Of a DNA stretch of 64,000 bases, positions 8,738-17,909 are shown in pieces. Below the pieces are notes generated by a model that saw only the letters and a list, made by a program, of their open reading frames with translations, searched no databases and was not told the DNA's origin. The stretch lies in contig NZ_RWJF01000001.1 of the NCBI RefSeq assembly GCF_003970925.1, forward strand, positions 2,846,501 through 2,910,500, given 5' to 3'. Position 1 is the stretch's first letter. Each line of letters opens with the position of its first letter. The position numbers were made by a program, and so were the translations under genes. Source of the stretch: Sphingomonas ginkgonis. Lineage in GTDB: Bacteria > Pseudomonadota > Alphaproteobacteria > Sphingomonadales > Sphingomonadaceae.

Positions 8738-9850
8738 ATGGCCTCCACCGACATCCTGTTCCGCCCGCTAACCATCGGTTCGCTCACCGTCCAGAACCGC
8801 ATCGTCATGGCGCCCATGACCCGCGTTTTCGCGCCTGAAGGGGTGCCGGGACCGGCGAACGCAGCTTACTACCGCCGGCGTGCCGAGGGTGGGGTCGGGC
8901 TGATCCTGTCGGAGGGCACGGTGATCGATCGGCCGGCCTCGCGCAACGAGACCGGCATTCCCTTCTTCCACGGCGATCAGGCGCTGGCTGGGTGGAAGGG
9001 CGTGATCGACGCGGTGCATGCGGCCGGCAGCCGGATGGGCCCGCAGATCTGGCATACCGGTTCGACCCGCGGACCGAGCCGGTGGGAGCCGGAGCAGCCG
9101 GTCGAGAGCCCGTCGGGGCTGCTCGCCCCCGGCAAGCCGCGCGGCGGCGCAATGAGCGAGGAGGATATCGCCGACACCGTGGCGGCGTTCGCGAGCGCCG
9201 CGGCCGACGCGCAGCGGCTCGGCTTCGACATGGTCGAGCTGCACGGCGCGCACGGCTACCTTATCGACCAGTTCTTCTGGGGCGGGACCAACGAGCGCGA
9301 CGACCGCTACGGAGGCGCCTCGATCCGCGAGCGGTCGCGCTTCGCCGCGGAGGTGATCGCCGCGGTCCGCGCCGCCGTCGGTCCCGACTATCCGCTCGCG
9401 CTGCGGGTCAGCCAATGGAAGCAGCAGGACTATGGCGCGCGTCTGGCCGAGACTCCGACCTTGATGGAGGATTGGCTCGGTCCGCTGGTCGAGGCCGGAG
9501 CCAACATTCTTCACTGCTCGCAGCGCCGCTTCTGGGAGCCGGAATTCGCCGACATCGACGGCGAGCACGGGCTCAACTTCGCCGGCTGGGCGAAGAAGCT
9601 CACCGGCGCGACGACGATCAGCGTCGGCTCGGTCGGCCTGTCGGGCGAGTTCGTCTCCGCGTTCCGCGGCGAGACATCAACCAGTACCGGCCTCGACCAA
9701 CTGATCGAGCGCATGGAGCACGATGAGTTCGACCTCATTGCGGTCGGACGCGCGCTGATCAGCGACCCTGCCTGGGTGGAGAAGGTCCGCCGCGAGGCAT
9801 TCGACCAGCTTCGGGGCTTCCACCCCAGCCTGCTGTCCGAGCTGGTCTGA
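8738..9850 (+). CDS. Old yellow enzyme-family NADH:flavin oxidoreductase
   Basis: A 370-aa FMN-dependent TIM-barrel ene-reductase. It starts LFRPLTIGSLTVQNRIVMAPMTR, the OYE flavin-site opening, and contains VELHGAHGYLIDQFFWGGTNERDDRYGG (active-site His pair, then the RYGG motif) and the late phosphate-binding AVGRALISDPAW. Such enzymes reduce activated C=C bonds of enones or nitro compounds with NAD(P)H in the cytosol; the substrate is not evident. It is a single gene, convergent with the MATE gene after 2 bp. The Shine-Dalgarno is weak but the start fits family alignments. Confidence 0.93.
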   Translation: MASTDILFRPLTIGSLTVQNRIVMAPMTRVFAPEGVPGPANAAYYRRRAEGGVGLILSEGTVIDRPASRNETGIPFFHGDQALAGWKGVIDAVHAAGSRMGPQIWHTGSTRGPSRWEPEQPVESPSGLLAPGKPRGGAMSEEDIADTVAAFASAAADAQRLGFDMVELHGAHGYLIDQFFWGGTNERDDRYGGASIRERSRFAAEVIAAVRAAVGPDYPLALRVSQWKQQDYGARLAETPTLMEDWLGPLVEAGANILHCSQRRFWEPEFADIDGEHGLNFAGWAKKLTGATTISVGSVGLSGEFVSAFRGETSTSTGLDQLIERMEHDEFDLIAVGRALISDPAWVEKVRREAFDQLRGFHPSLLSELV

Positions 9851-9852
9851 GC

Positions 9853-11241
9853 TCAGGCGGCAGTTGGCGTCAGGCCGAGCCGTTCGCGCCAGCTCCACCG
9901 CGCGATCATCAGCACGGCGACGACCGCCAAACCGAGCGCCAGACCGGCCCAGATCCCCTCCCCGCGCCAGCCAGCGTTGAAGGCGAGCGCATAGCCGCCG
10001 CCCAGGCCGACGAGCCAGTAGCCCACCAGTGCGAAGAGCATCGGCACACGCGTGTCATGCAGCCCCCGCAGCATGGCGGCGCCGACCACCTGCGCCCCGT
10101 CGGCGAGCTGGAACAGCGCGGCGATCGTGAGGAACCGGACGGCAAGGTCGAGGACCGCCGTGCTGCCGCTCAGCTGGCGATCGAGAAAGAGCGCGGCCAG
10201 CGGGCGCGGAATCGCCCAGATCGTGCCCGCGGCAATGGTCATGAATAACATTGCCAGCAGCAGCGACGCCCAGCCGGCGCGGCCGATCGCCACGCAGTCG
10301 CGGGCGCCAAAGGCAAGCCCGACCCGGACCACCGTGGCCTGGCTCAGCCCGAGTGGGACCATGAAGGTCACCGAGGCGATTTGCAGTGCGATCGCGTGCG
10401 CCGCGACACTGACCGTGTCGATCCACCCCATGAAGTAGATGGCGGCGCTGAAGATGCTGACCTCGAACGCCAGTGTCACCGCGATTGGGACCCCGAGCCG
10501 CGCAATGGCGGCCATCCGCGCCGGCTCGAAGCGAAGCACGCCGTGCCATAGCCGGAAGTCGCGCGTTAGGCCGGAGCGCGCGACATAGAGGCCGAGCAGG
10601 AGCACCATCGCGCTCGCCGAGATCACGCTCGCCAGGGCCGACCCGGGCAGGCCGAGCGCCGGGAGCCCGAAATGACCGAAGATCAGCCCATAGTTGCCGA
10701 GCGCGTTGAGAAGCAGCCCGCCGATCATAACCCATAGCGCCGGTCCTGGCCGGCCGAGCGTCGCCAGCGTGGCGCGGAGCAGGACCAGCAGCAGGTTGGG
10801 GAGCATGGTCCACATCAGCAGGCGCAGGAAAGCGCCGCCGGTTGCGGCGAGCGCGGGCGCCTGCCCGAACAGCAGCATCAGCCGTTCGCCGTTCCACAGC
10901 AGCAGCCACAGCGCGGCCGAGTAGAGCAGCGCCAGCTGGACGCCGCCGTGGAACGTCGCGCGGAGCGTCTCCCCGGCCCCGGCCCGATCGCGGCCGAGCG
11001 CAGCGGCCATGATCGGCGCCGCGGCGCTCATCAGGCCGGTGCCGCAGAAGAAGAAGCCGGACAACAGGCTGACCGCCAGCGCCGAGGCAGCCAGCGGAAG
11101 CGAGCCCAGCCGCCCGATCATGATCACGTCCGTAGTATAGATACCGGTCTGGACGAGCTGGGTCAGGACCAGCGGACCGGCCAGCCGCAAAGTTGCCTGG
11201 AGTTCGGCTCCGAAACTGTCGACCTTGCCAGCATCCCCCAT
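9853..11241 (-). CDS. MATE-family multidrug efflux protein
   Basis: About 12 hydrophobic segments in 462 aa, beginning ELQATLRLAGPLVLTQLVQTGIYTTDVIMIGRLG, the characteristic first MatE helix pair, with the second half repeating the fold. MATE proteins are cation-coupled inner-membrane antiporters exporting cationic drugs or metabolites. The ATG at 11241 has AAAGG upstream; a longer frame to 11367 adds a Cys/Arg-rich stretch unlike the family and would reach the divergent sppA start. The 128-bp gap to sppA should hold both promoters. Confidence 0.92.
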   Translation of the reverse strand: MGDAGKVDSFGAELQATLRLAGPLVLTQLVQTGIYTTDVIMIGRLGSLPLAASALAVSLLSGFFFCGTGLMSAAAPIMAAALGRDRAGAGETLRATFHGGVQLALLYSAALWLLLWNGERLMLLFGQAPALAATGGAFLRLLMWTMLPNLLLVLLRATLATLGRPGPALWVMIGGLLLNALGNYGLIFGHFGLPALGLPGSALASVISASAMVLLLGLYVARSGLTRDFRLWHGVLRFEPARMAAIARLGVPIAVTLAFEVSIFSAAIYFMGWIDTVSVAAHAIALQIASVTFMVPLGLSQATVVRVGLAFGARDCVAIGRAGWASLLLAMLFMTIAAGTIWAIPRPLAALFLDRQLSGSTAVLDLAVRFLTIAALFQLADGAQVVGAAMLRGLHDTRVPMLFALVGYWLVGLGGGYALAFNAGWRGEGIWAGLALGLAVVAVLMIARWSWRERLGLTPTAA

Positions 11242-11369
11242 GGCGGTCGCCTTTGGAAGCCGGGCGGAGGCAAGGCAATGGTCATTCGTCGAAGCGACCG
11301 GCTTACCGGCGCTCTCCGCTCGCCTTGCGTCGCAGCATCGTTTAACGCGAGCGACAGAAGGAGACACGC

Positions 11370-13247
11370 ATGGGGTTCGTTCGCGGCCTGTGGAAGCTGC
11401 TCGTCGGGATCAAGGACGGTTTGGTCCTCCTTTTCATGCTGCTCTTTTTCGGCCTCCTCTATGTCGCTCTGACGCTCCATCCCACGCCCAAGGTCGGCGA
11501 CGGCGTGCTGCTGCTCGCGCTCAACGGGCCAATCGTCGAGCAGCCGTCGGCTACGGATCCGATTGCACTGGCGTCCGGAAGCGCGGACCCGCGCCGCGAA
11601 TATCGCCTGCGCGACGTCCGCGCCGCCCTTCTCGCCGCCGCTCGCGATGACCGGGTGAAGGCGGTCGCGCTCGATCTCGACCGGTTCGGCGGCGGTGGCC
11701 AGGCGGCGCTGGGCGAGGTCGGCAGCGCGCTCGACACGATCAGGCGCGCCGGCAAGCCGGTGCTCGCCTATGCGACCAGCTATGACGACGACGGCTACCA
11801 GCTCGCCGCCCACGCGTCGGAAGTGTGGATGAACCCGCTCGGCCAGGTGCTGATCCCCGGCCCGGGCGGCAGCCAGCTTTACTACAAGGGACTGCTCGAC
11901 AAGCTGGGGGTCACCGCCAACGTCTACCGCGTCGGGACCTACAAGGCGGCGGTGGAGCCCTACATCCGCAGCGATGCATCGCCGGAAGCCAAGCAGAATT
12001 CGCAGGCGCTCGGCGACTCGTTGCTCGAAAGCTGGCGCGACGAGGTCCGGCGCGTGCGGCCGGCGGCCCAAGTCGTCCAGTATCAGTCGCAGCTCCCGCA
12101 ACTCGTCGCCGGCTCGGGCGGCGACTTCGGGCGCGCGGCACTCGGGCTCAAGCTCGTCGACAAACTCGGCGAGCGCTCCGGCTTTGAGGCTCGCCTGGCG
12201 CAGCTCGGCGGCGAGGATCTGAAGCAACCGGGCGGCTACAAGCGGGTGCGGCTGGACTCCTACGTCGCCGACAAGGTCAAGGACGACGGGAAGGCTCCGA
12301 TCGGGGTGGTTACCGTTGCGGGTACCATCGTCGACGGCCGCGCCCCGCTCGGTACGGCGGGCGGCGAGAGCATCGCCGGCGCGATTGAGCGCGGCTTGCG
12401 CAAGGGCGGGTTGAAGGCCTTGGTGGTCCGGGTAGACAGTCCCGGCGGCTCGGTCACGGGTTCAGAGCGAATCCGCGAAGCGCTGTTCGAGGCCCGCGCG
12501 CGCAGGATCCCGGTCGTTGTTTCGATGGGCAATGTCGCGGCATCGGGCGGCTACTGGGTCTCAACCGCGGGGAATTACGTCTTCGCCGAACCGTCGACGA
12601 TCACCGGCTCGATCGGGGTGTTCGGGATTCTGCCGAGCTTCCAGGGCAGCCTGCAGAAGCTTGGGCTCGGTGCCGACGGGATCAAGACGACTCCATTGTC
12701 GGGCGAGCCCAACCTGCTGACCGGTCCCTCGCCGGAGGCTGGGCAGCTGGTCCAGGCGGGCGTCAACAACATCTACGCCCATTTCCTCCGCATCGTCGCT
12801 GACGCCCGGCGCAAGTCGCCGCAGCAGGTGAACGCCATTGCGCAAGGTCGTGTCTGGCCCGGCGGCGCGGCTCGGCAGCTTGGGCTCATCGACCAGTTCG
12901 GCGGGATGGATGCGGCGATCGCCAAAGCTGGCGACCTTGCTGGACTCGCCGCCGACGACCGCGACGTGACCTATCTCGAACGCCCCGCTACCTTCCGCGA
13001 GCGGATCTCGCAGCTGTTCCGCGGCGAGGGCGACGACGACGGCGGTAGCAGCACCGACGCTTTTGCCGTGCTCCGCGCCGATCCACAGCGGATCATGGTT
13101 CAGGCGCTGGCCGACACGCACGCGATCCTGACTGGCCCGACCGTGCAGGTACGCTGCCTCGATTGCGGACCCATGTCCGTCGCGCCGGCACCGGGCGGAA
13201 CGCCAAAGGGGATGGCCGAGATGCTGCTCGCATGGCTGCTGCGCTGA
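11370..13247 (+). CDS. sppA: Signal peptide peptidase SppA, 67K type
   Basis: The 625-aa membrane-anchored serine protease has an N-terminal transmembrane segment (about 17-36) and tandem S49 domains. The catalytic dyad is visible: Lys192 in GTYKAAVEPY and Ser392 in GNVAASGGYW. It degrades signal peptides left in the inner membrane. AAGGAG precedes the ATG. The last 16 bp overlap the next gene, so the acetyltransferase is probably cotranscribed. Length and double-domain layout match the long (E. coli-like) SppA class. Confidence 0.95.
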   Translation: MGFVRGLWKLLVGIKDGLVLLFMLLFFGLLYVALTLHPTPKVGDGVLLLALNGPIVEQPSATDPIALASGSADPRREYRLRDVRAALLAAARDDRVKAVALDLDRFGGGGQAALGEVGSALDTIRRAGKPVLAYATSYDDDGYQLAAHASEVWMNPLGQVLIPGPGGSQLYYKGLLDKLGVTANVYRVGTYKAAVEPYIRSDASPEAKQNSQALGDSLLESWRDEVRRVRPAAQVVQYQSQLPQLVAGSGGDFGRAALGLKLVDKLGERSGFEARLAQLGGEDLKQPGGYKRVRLDSYVADKVKDDGKAPIGVVTVAGTIVDGRAPLGTAGGESIAGAIERGLRKGGLKALVVRVDSPGGSVTGSERIREALFEARARRIPVVVSMGNVAASGGYWVSTAGNYVFAEPSTITGSIGVFGILPSFQGSLQKLGLGADGIKTTPLSGEPNLLTGPSPEAGQLVQAGVNNIYAHFLRIVADARRKSPQQVNAIAQGRVWPGGAARQLGLIDQFGGMDAAIAKAGDLAGLAADDRDVTYLERPATFRERISQLFRGEGDDDGGSSTDAFAVLRADPQRIMVQALADTHAILTGPTVQVRCLDCGPMSVAPAPGGTPKGMAEMLLAWLLR

Positions 13248-13771
13248 TCCGGCTAGCAACGGCCGGCGACGCCGCCGCCATTGCCGAAATCTACGCGCCC
13301 TATGTCAGGGCCACGCGGATCACCTTCGAGGAAATCGCTCCCGGCACGGCCGAGATGCGGGCGCGGATGGGGTCGCCGCACCATCCCTGGCTGATCGCGG
13401 AGGAGTCGGGAGCGGCGCTCGGCTACGCATGCGCGACCCCCTATCACCTGCGCAGCGCCTATCGCTGGACCTGCGAGGTCGGCATCTATCTGGCGGCGGC
13501 GGCGCAGGGTCGGGGGCTCGGAACCGAGCTGCTCGGGACCTTGCTCGAGCTGCTCCGGCTGCAGGGCTACAGCGCGGCGATCGGAACCATCGCGCTGCCC
13601 AATCCCTCCAGCATCCGGCTGCACGAGAAGCTCGGATTCCGCCCTGCCGGCCATTATCGGGCGATCGGGTTCAAGCAGGGCGAATGGGTCGACGTCGGCC
13701 GCTGGCAGTGCGACCTCGGCGAGCGGGCGGAAGCTCCCGCCGAGATCCGGCCCTTCGCCGAACTGGGATGA
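13232..13771 (+). CDS. GNAT N-acetyltransferase (phosphinothricin/amino-acid acetyltransferase-like)
   Basis: This 179-aa protein opens with IRLATAGDAAAIAEIYAPYV and FEEIAPGTAEM, as in the Pat/Bar and MnaT acyltransferases, and has the acetyl-CoA loop QGRGLGTELL. It should acetylate an amino group of an amino acid or analogue in the cytosol. The ATG at 13232 lies inside the end of sppA (16-bp overlap), indicating coupling. True substrate unknown; resistance to phosphinothricin is only a family association. Confidence 0.88.
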   Translation: MAAALIRLATAGDAAAIAEIYAPYVRATRITFEEIAPGTAEMRARMGSPHHPWLIAEESGAALGYACATPYHLRSAYRWTCEVGIYLAAAAQGRGLGTELLGTLLELLRLQGYSAAIGTIALPNPSSIRLHEKLGFRPAGHYRAIGFKQGEWVDVGRWQCDLGERAEAPAEIRPFAELG

Positions 13772-13787
13772 CGCCGTCGACGGCCGG

Positions 13788-14084
13788 TCAGCGAGCCCGG
13801 ATCTCGATCACCACGGCAACATCGTCATCAAGTCCGACCCGGGCCTCCCTCTGCACCGCCATCTTCACCGGAAGCAAATAGGTGTCGCCTCGCGGGAACA
13901 ATGACGTGGTGAACGCCACGGCGTTGAGGGTCGCCTCGACCGGAATGACGCCCCAGCCATAGCTCACGATCCTCGCCGCGTAGCGGATCTCGCCTGCGAA
14001 TTCGTCGGGAACAGGCACGAACAAGTAGGGCGCCGGGCCACGCCATTTGATGATCGTCGCGTCAAATCGAAATCGGGCCAGCAT
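13788..14084 (-). CDS. DUF1905 domain protein
   Basis: A compact 98-aa protein matching DUF1905: F.A.I...RGPAPYLFVPVPDEFA at the start, then YGWGVIPVEATLNAVAFTTSLFPRGDTYLLPVKMAVQREARV. The family folds as a small beta-barrel and is often fused to YdeI/OmpD-associated domains; its role is unknown. The ATG at 14084 is chosen because the domain starts there; TTG at 14120 is possible. It follows lpd on the same strand and converges with the acetyltransferase gene. Confidence 0.8.
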   Translation of the reverse strand: MLARFRFDATIIKWRGPAPYLFVPVPDEFAGEIRYAARIVSYGWGVIPVEATLNAVAFTTSLFPRGDTYLLPVKMAVQREARVGLDDDVAVVIEIRAR

Positions 14085-14153
14085 CGCTGCCGTTGTGACC
14101 ACCTTCAGAAGCCTCCGCAACGAACCGGTTACGGAGGCCTTGGTAGCTGCCGA

Positions 14154-15551
14154 CTAGATGTGGATCGGCTTGCCCTGAACCGCCATCGCCGCTTCCTTGA
14201 GCGCCTCCGAATGGGTCGGGTGGGCGTGGCAGGTGTAGGCGATGTCCTCGCTGGTGGCGCCAAATTCCATCGCCTGCGCGGCTTGGGCGATCATCGTGCC
14301 GGCGAGCGAGGAGATGATCCAGACCCCGAGCACGCGGTCGGACTTGGCGTCGGCGATCACCTTCACGAAGCCGTCGGTGTCGCGATTGGTCTTTGCGCGA
14401 CTGTTGGCCATGAAGGGGAACTTGCCGACCTTGACCTCGCCCTCCTTGCGGGCGTCCTCCTCGGTCAGTCCAACGCCGGCGATCTCCGGGTGGGTGTAGA
14501 CGACCGACGGGATCACCGCATGGTTCACGATGCCGGTCTGGCCCGCGATGTTCTCCGCGACGGCGACGCCTTCGTCTTCCGCCTTGTGGGCGAGCATCGG
14601 GCCGGGGATCACGTCGCCGATTGCCCACACGCCGTCGACTCTGGTGCGGAAGTCGTGGTCGGTCTCGACCTGACCGCGATTGTTCTGCTGGAGACCGATC
14701 TTGTCGAGCCCGAGGCCCTCAACGTTCGGGCGGCGCCCGATGGCGACGAGGACATAGTCGGCGTCGAGCGTCTCGGCAGCGCCGCCCTTCGACGGCTCGA
14801 CGGTCAGCCGGACACCCGTATCGCTTGCCTCGGCGCCGGTGACCTTTGTCCCGGTTCGCAGCTCGAAGCCTTGCTTCTTGAAGATCTTGGCGCTTTCCTT
14901 GCGGACCTCGGCATCCATCCCGGGGAGGATCTCGTCGAGGAACTCGACCACGATGACCTCGGCGCCCAACCGGCGCCAGACCGAGCCGAGTTCGAGCCCA
15001 ATCACGCCGCCGCCGATGACGACCAGCTTCTTCGGCACCTCGGGTAGCGCCAGCGCGCCGGTGGAATCCACGATCCGCCGGTTGTCGATCGTCACGCCAG
15101 GCAGCGGGGTGACCGACGAGCCGGTGGCGATCACGATGTTCTTGGCGGTGACGGTACGGTCGCCGACGGTGAGGCTGTGCGCGTCGTTGAAGCGGGCTTG
15201 GCCCTTGAGCCATTCGACCTTGTTCTTCTTGAACAGAAACTCGATGCCGCCGGTCAGTTCCTTGACCGCCTTGGCCTTCTCAGCATGCATCTGGTCGAGG
15301 TTGAGCGACGCGCCTTGGATCTCGATCCCGAACTTGGCGAGCGCACCGGCATGCGCCTCCTCAAACAGCTCGGAGGCGTGGAGCAACGCCTTGGAGGGAA
15401 TGCAGCCGACATTGAGGCAGGTCCCGCCCAAGGTCTCGCGGCTCTCCGCGCAGGCGGTCTTGAGGCCGAGCTGCGCGGCACGGATCGCCGCTACGTAGCC
15501 CCCAGGGCCAGCGCCGATCACGATTACGTCAAAGTCAAAGCCCTCGGCCAT
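14154..15551 (-). CDS. lpdA: Dihydrolipoyl dehydrogenase (E3)
   Basis: E3 (465 aa) reoxidises dihydrolipoamide of the 2-oxoglutarate (and probably other) dehydrogenase complexes with FAD and NAD+. Features in order: FAD-binding DVIVIGAGPGGYVAA, redox disulfide GGTCLNVGCIPSK, NAD-binding VVIGGGVIGLELG, second FAD site WAIGDV and the C-terminal catalytic HAHPT. The ATG at 15551 gives the normal N-terminus. It is separated from odhB only by an inserted opposite-strand glucokinase-like gene, so it belongs to the odh cluster functionally. Confidence 0.96.
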   Translation of the reverse strand: MAEGFDFDVIVIGAGPGGYVAAIRAAQLGLKTACAESRETLGGTCLNVGCIPSKALLHASELFEEAHAGALAKFGIEIQGASLNLDQMHAEKAKAVKELTGGIEFLFKKNKVEWLKGQARFNDAHSLTVGDRTVTAKNIVIATGSSVTPLPGVTIDNRRIVDSTGALALPEVPKKLVVIGGGVIGLELGSVWRRLGAEVIVVEFLDEILPGMDAEVRKESAKIFKKQGFELRTGTKVTGAEASDTGVRLTVEPSKGGAAETLDADYVLVAIGRRPNVEGLGLDKIGLQQNNRGQVETDHDFRTRVDGVWAIGDVIPGPMLAHKAEDEGVAVAENIAGQTGIVNHAVIPSVVYTHPEIAGVGLTEEDARKEGEVKVGKFPFMANSRAKTNRDTDGFVKVIADAKSDRVLGVWIISSLAGTMIAQAAQAMEFGATSEDIAYTCHAHPTHSEALKEAAMAVQGKPIHI

Positions 15552-15682
15552 CAACCGCTCCGATGAAAGAATTCGAGGGCGACTTAGGATCCTCCCTCTT
15601 GGGCCGCAACCCGCACGCATCGATCAACCACACCTTAACCGATGTGGTGTTAGCGCTATCAGCCTGAGAGAGGGTAGTTGTC

Positions 15683-16630
15683 ATGCGTCCTGTCATGGAA
15701 GGCGAGCGGCCTTGGCTGCTGATCGAGGCTTCGCACGAAGGGGCGGTGAGGCTCGCAACGGTGTCGCCTTCGGCCCAGCCTCACCTCGGCGTCGTTCACG
15801 AAATCGGCATTGCCGGCATACCTACCTTCACCGACGTGCTGCAGCGCTTCGAGCGAGAGAAGAACGTGCCGCTGAGCGGGCTGCGCTGCGGGATCGCGAT
15901 TGCCGGAGCGGCGAGCGGTGAGACGATCTCGCTTGTCCGCTCCCGGTGGACGATTAGCCGGGCTGGGTTGGAGGCGGTGCTCGGCCACCCGCCGGTCATT
16001 CTCAACGATGTCGCCGCCCGAGCATGGGCGACCCGCTCCGGAACAGCCAACATCGTGCCCGTCCGCGGGATCGGCACGCCGAGCTTCGGCCGGCCGGGGC
16101 GCTACGGCATGATCATGGTCGAGGAAGGTCTGGGCGCCGCCATCGTCGACGTCGACCGGGACTCGGGTGCTCGCGTGCTGGAGACCGAGGGCGGGCACAT
16201 GGAGTTTGCCCCCGCCAATGAGCGGGAGGAGCGGCTCGCCAAGGCCGTGCGGGGAACCGCCGCCATGGTCAGCTGGGAAATGATGCTGATGCTTGACCGG
16301 TTCGACCCGCTGTGGAGCAAGGCGCTGCCCGAACTGCCGGAGCCCGACAGGGCGCGGCTGCAGACCGGGCTGCTCGGCCGCTTCGCCATCAACCTGATGC
16401 ATAGCTTCGGCGCCTGGCAGGGGATGATGATCACCGGGTCCCGGGCCGCCCGCATGCTGGAGCCCGGCAACCGCATGGCGTTTGACCAGGAGTTCAGCGC
16501 CCGGCGCCGGTTCAGCCGGCTGGTGGGCGCGGCGCCGGTGTGGCGGGTCGACCAGCACGAGGCGGTGCTGGCCGGGATTGCCCAGCGGCTGGCGCAGGAC
16601 CGGCCGTCGGGATTGCGCGCCGCCGCCTAG
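15683..16630 (+). CDS. Glucokinase-family protein with degraded nucleotide motifs
   Basis: A 315-aa protein of the bacterial Glk family (ASKHA fold). Retained signatures are [12 protein letters not shown] around the catalytic Asp region and EGGHMEFAP. The N-terminal phosphate-1 motif DxGGTxxR is replaced by [14 protein letters not shown], and the second phosphate loop reads [10 protein letters not shown] instead of PGTGLG. It may therefore bind sugar without normal phosphoryl transfer, or be a diverged kinase. It lies on the opposite strand between odhB and lpd; its TAG and the odhB TAG share the palindrome CTAG. GAGAGGG precedes the ATG. Confidence 0.75.
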   Translation: MRPVMEGERPWLLIEASHEGAVRLATVSPSAQPHLGVVHEIGIAGIPTFTDVLQRFEREKNVPLSGLRCGIAIAGAASGETISLVRSRWTISRAGLEAVLGHPPVILNDVAARAWATRSGTANIVPVRGIGTPSFGRPGRYGMIMVEEGLGAAIVDVDRDSGARVLETEGGHMEFAPANEREERLAKAVRGTAAMVSWEMMLMLDRFDPLWSKALPELPEPDRARLQTGLLGRFAINLMHSFGAWQGMMITGSRAARMLEPGNRMAFDQEFSARRRFSRLVGAAPVWRVDQHEAVLAGIAQRLAQDRPSGLRAAA

Positions 16631-17898
16631 AGGTCGATCAGCAGCCGGGTCGGATCCTCGATCGCTTCCTTCATCCGAACGAGGAAGGTCACCGCCTCGC
16701 GACCGTCGATCAGCCGATGGTCGTAGCTCAGCGCGAGGTACATCATCGGCCGGGCGACGATCTGCCCGTCCTTGACCACCGGCCGCTCCTCGATCCGGTG
16801 CATGCCGAGCACCGCCGACTGCGGCGGGTTGATGATCGGGGTCGACAGCAGCGAGCCGAAAACGCCGCCATTGGAGATGGTGAAGGTGCCCCCGGTCATG
16901 TCGGCCTGGGTCAGCGTGCCGTCCTTGGCCTTCTTGCCGAAGCCGGCGATTGCCTTCTCGATCTCAGCGAAGCCCATCCGGTCGGCGGAGCGGATCACCG
17001 GAACGACGAGGCCTTTGGGCGCGGAGACCGCTACCGAGACGTCGAGATAGTCGCGGTAGACGATCTCGTCGCCCTCGATGCTGGCGTTGACCGCCGGCAC
17101 GTCGCGCGCGGCGAGCGCCGCCGCCTTCACGAAGAAGCCCATGAAGCCAAGCCGGATGCCGTGCTTCTTCTCGAACAGGTCCTTGTAGCGGGCCCGGGCG
17201 GCGATCACCTCGGTCATGTCGACGTCGTTGAACGTCGTTAGCAGGGCGGCGGTGTTCTGCGCTTCCTTGAGGCGGCGGGCGACCGTCTGGCGAAGGCGGG
17301 TCATCTTGACCCGCTCCTCGTTGCGGCCCGGTGTCGGAACCGCCGCGGCGGGCGCCGACGAATTGGTCGGCGCGGCCCCCTGCGACTCTGCCGGCGAAGG
17401 AGACTTCTTCGCCTGCGCCGCCTGAAGCACGTCATCCTTGGTCAGCCGGCCGTCCTTGCCGCTGCCTCTAATGCTGCTCGGGTCGATATGTGCTTCAAGC
17501 ACCGCACGACGAACGGCGGGCGACAGGCGGAGGTCGGCCGCCTGCGCATCCGTCAGCTCGCCGTTGCTCGGCGCGACAGCAGGCTGGGCCGGGGTTGGTG
17601 CGGACGTGGGAGACGAGGCCGGCTGGGTGGCGACATTTGCGGCCGGAGCAGCGCCGGCGCTCCCTTCGTTCACGGTCGCGATCACGGCACCGACGCCGAC
17701 CGTGTCACCTTCCTTGACCAGCGGATCGCCGAACACGCCGGCGACCGGCGAGGGAACGTCGACACTGACCTTGTCAGTCTCCAAGCTGGCGATCGGCTCG
17801 TCGGCGGCAACCGCATCGCCCGGCTTCTTGAGCCACTGGCCGAGCGTCGCCTCGGTGATGGATTCGCCCAGCGTCGGGACTTTGACCTCGATACCCAT
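16627..17898 (-). CDS. odhB: Dihydrolipoyllysine succinyltransferase, E2 of 2-oxoglutarate dehydrogenase
   Basis: The 423-aa E2 forms the complex core. Visible domains: lipoyl domain (1-80) with the lipoylation site [12 protein letters not shown], an Ala/Pro-rich linker, the E3/E1-binding domain ([21 protein letters not shown]), a second linker, and the catalytic domain ending [16 protein letters not shown] with the active His and Asp. It moves succinyl from lipoamide to CoA. It lies 11 bp behind odhA, with AAGGA before the ATG, so the pair is an operon. Confidence 0.96.
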   Translation of the reverse strand: MGIEVKVPTLGESITEATLGQWLKKPGDAVAADEPIASLETDKVSVDVPSPVAGVFGDPLVKEGDTVGVGAVIATVNEGSAGAAPAANVATQPASSPTSAPTPAQPAVAPSNGELTDAQAADLRLSPAVRRAVLEAHIDPSSIRGSGKDGRLTKDDVLQAAQAKKSPSPAESQGAAPTNSSAPAAAVPTPGRNEERVKMTRLRQTVARRLKEAQNTAALLTTFNDVDMTEVIAARARYKDLFEKKHGIRLGFMGFFVKAAALAARDVPAVNASIEGDEIVYRDYLDVSVAVSAPKGLVVPVIRSADRMGFAEIEKAIAGFGKKAKDGTLTQADMTGGTFTISNGGVFGSLLSTPIINPPQSAVLGMHRIEERPVVKDGQIVARPMMYLALSYDHRLIDGREAVTFLVRMKEAIEDPTRLLIDL

Positions 17899-17909
17899 TT
17901 CGGTCCTTC

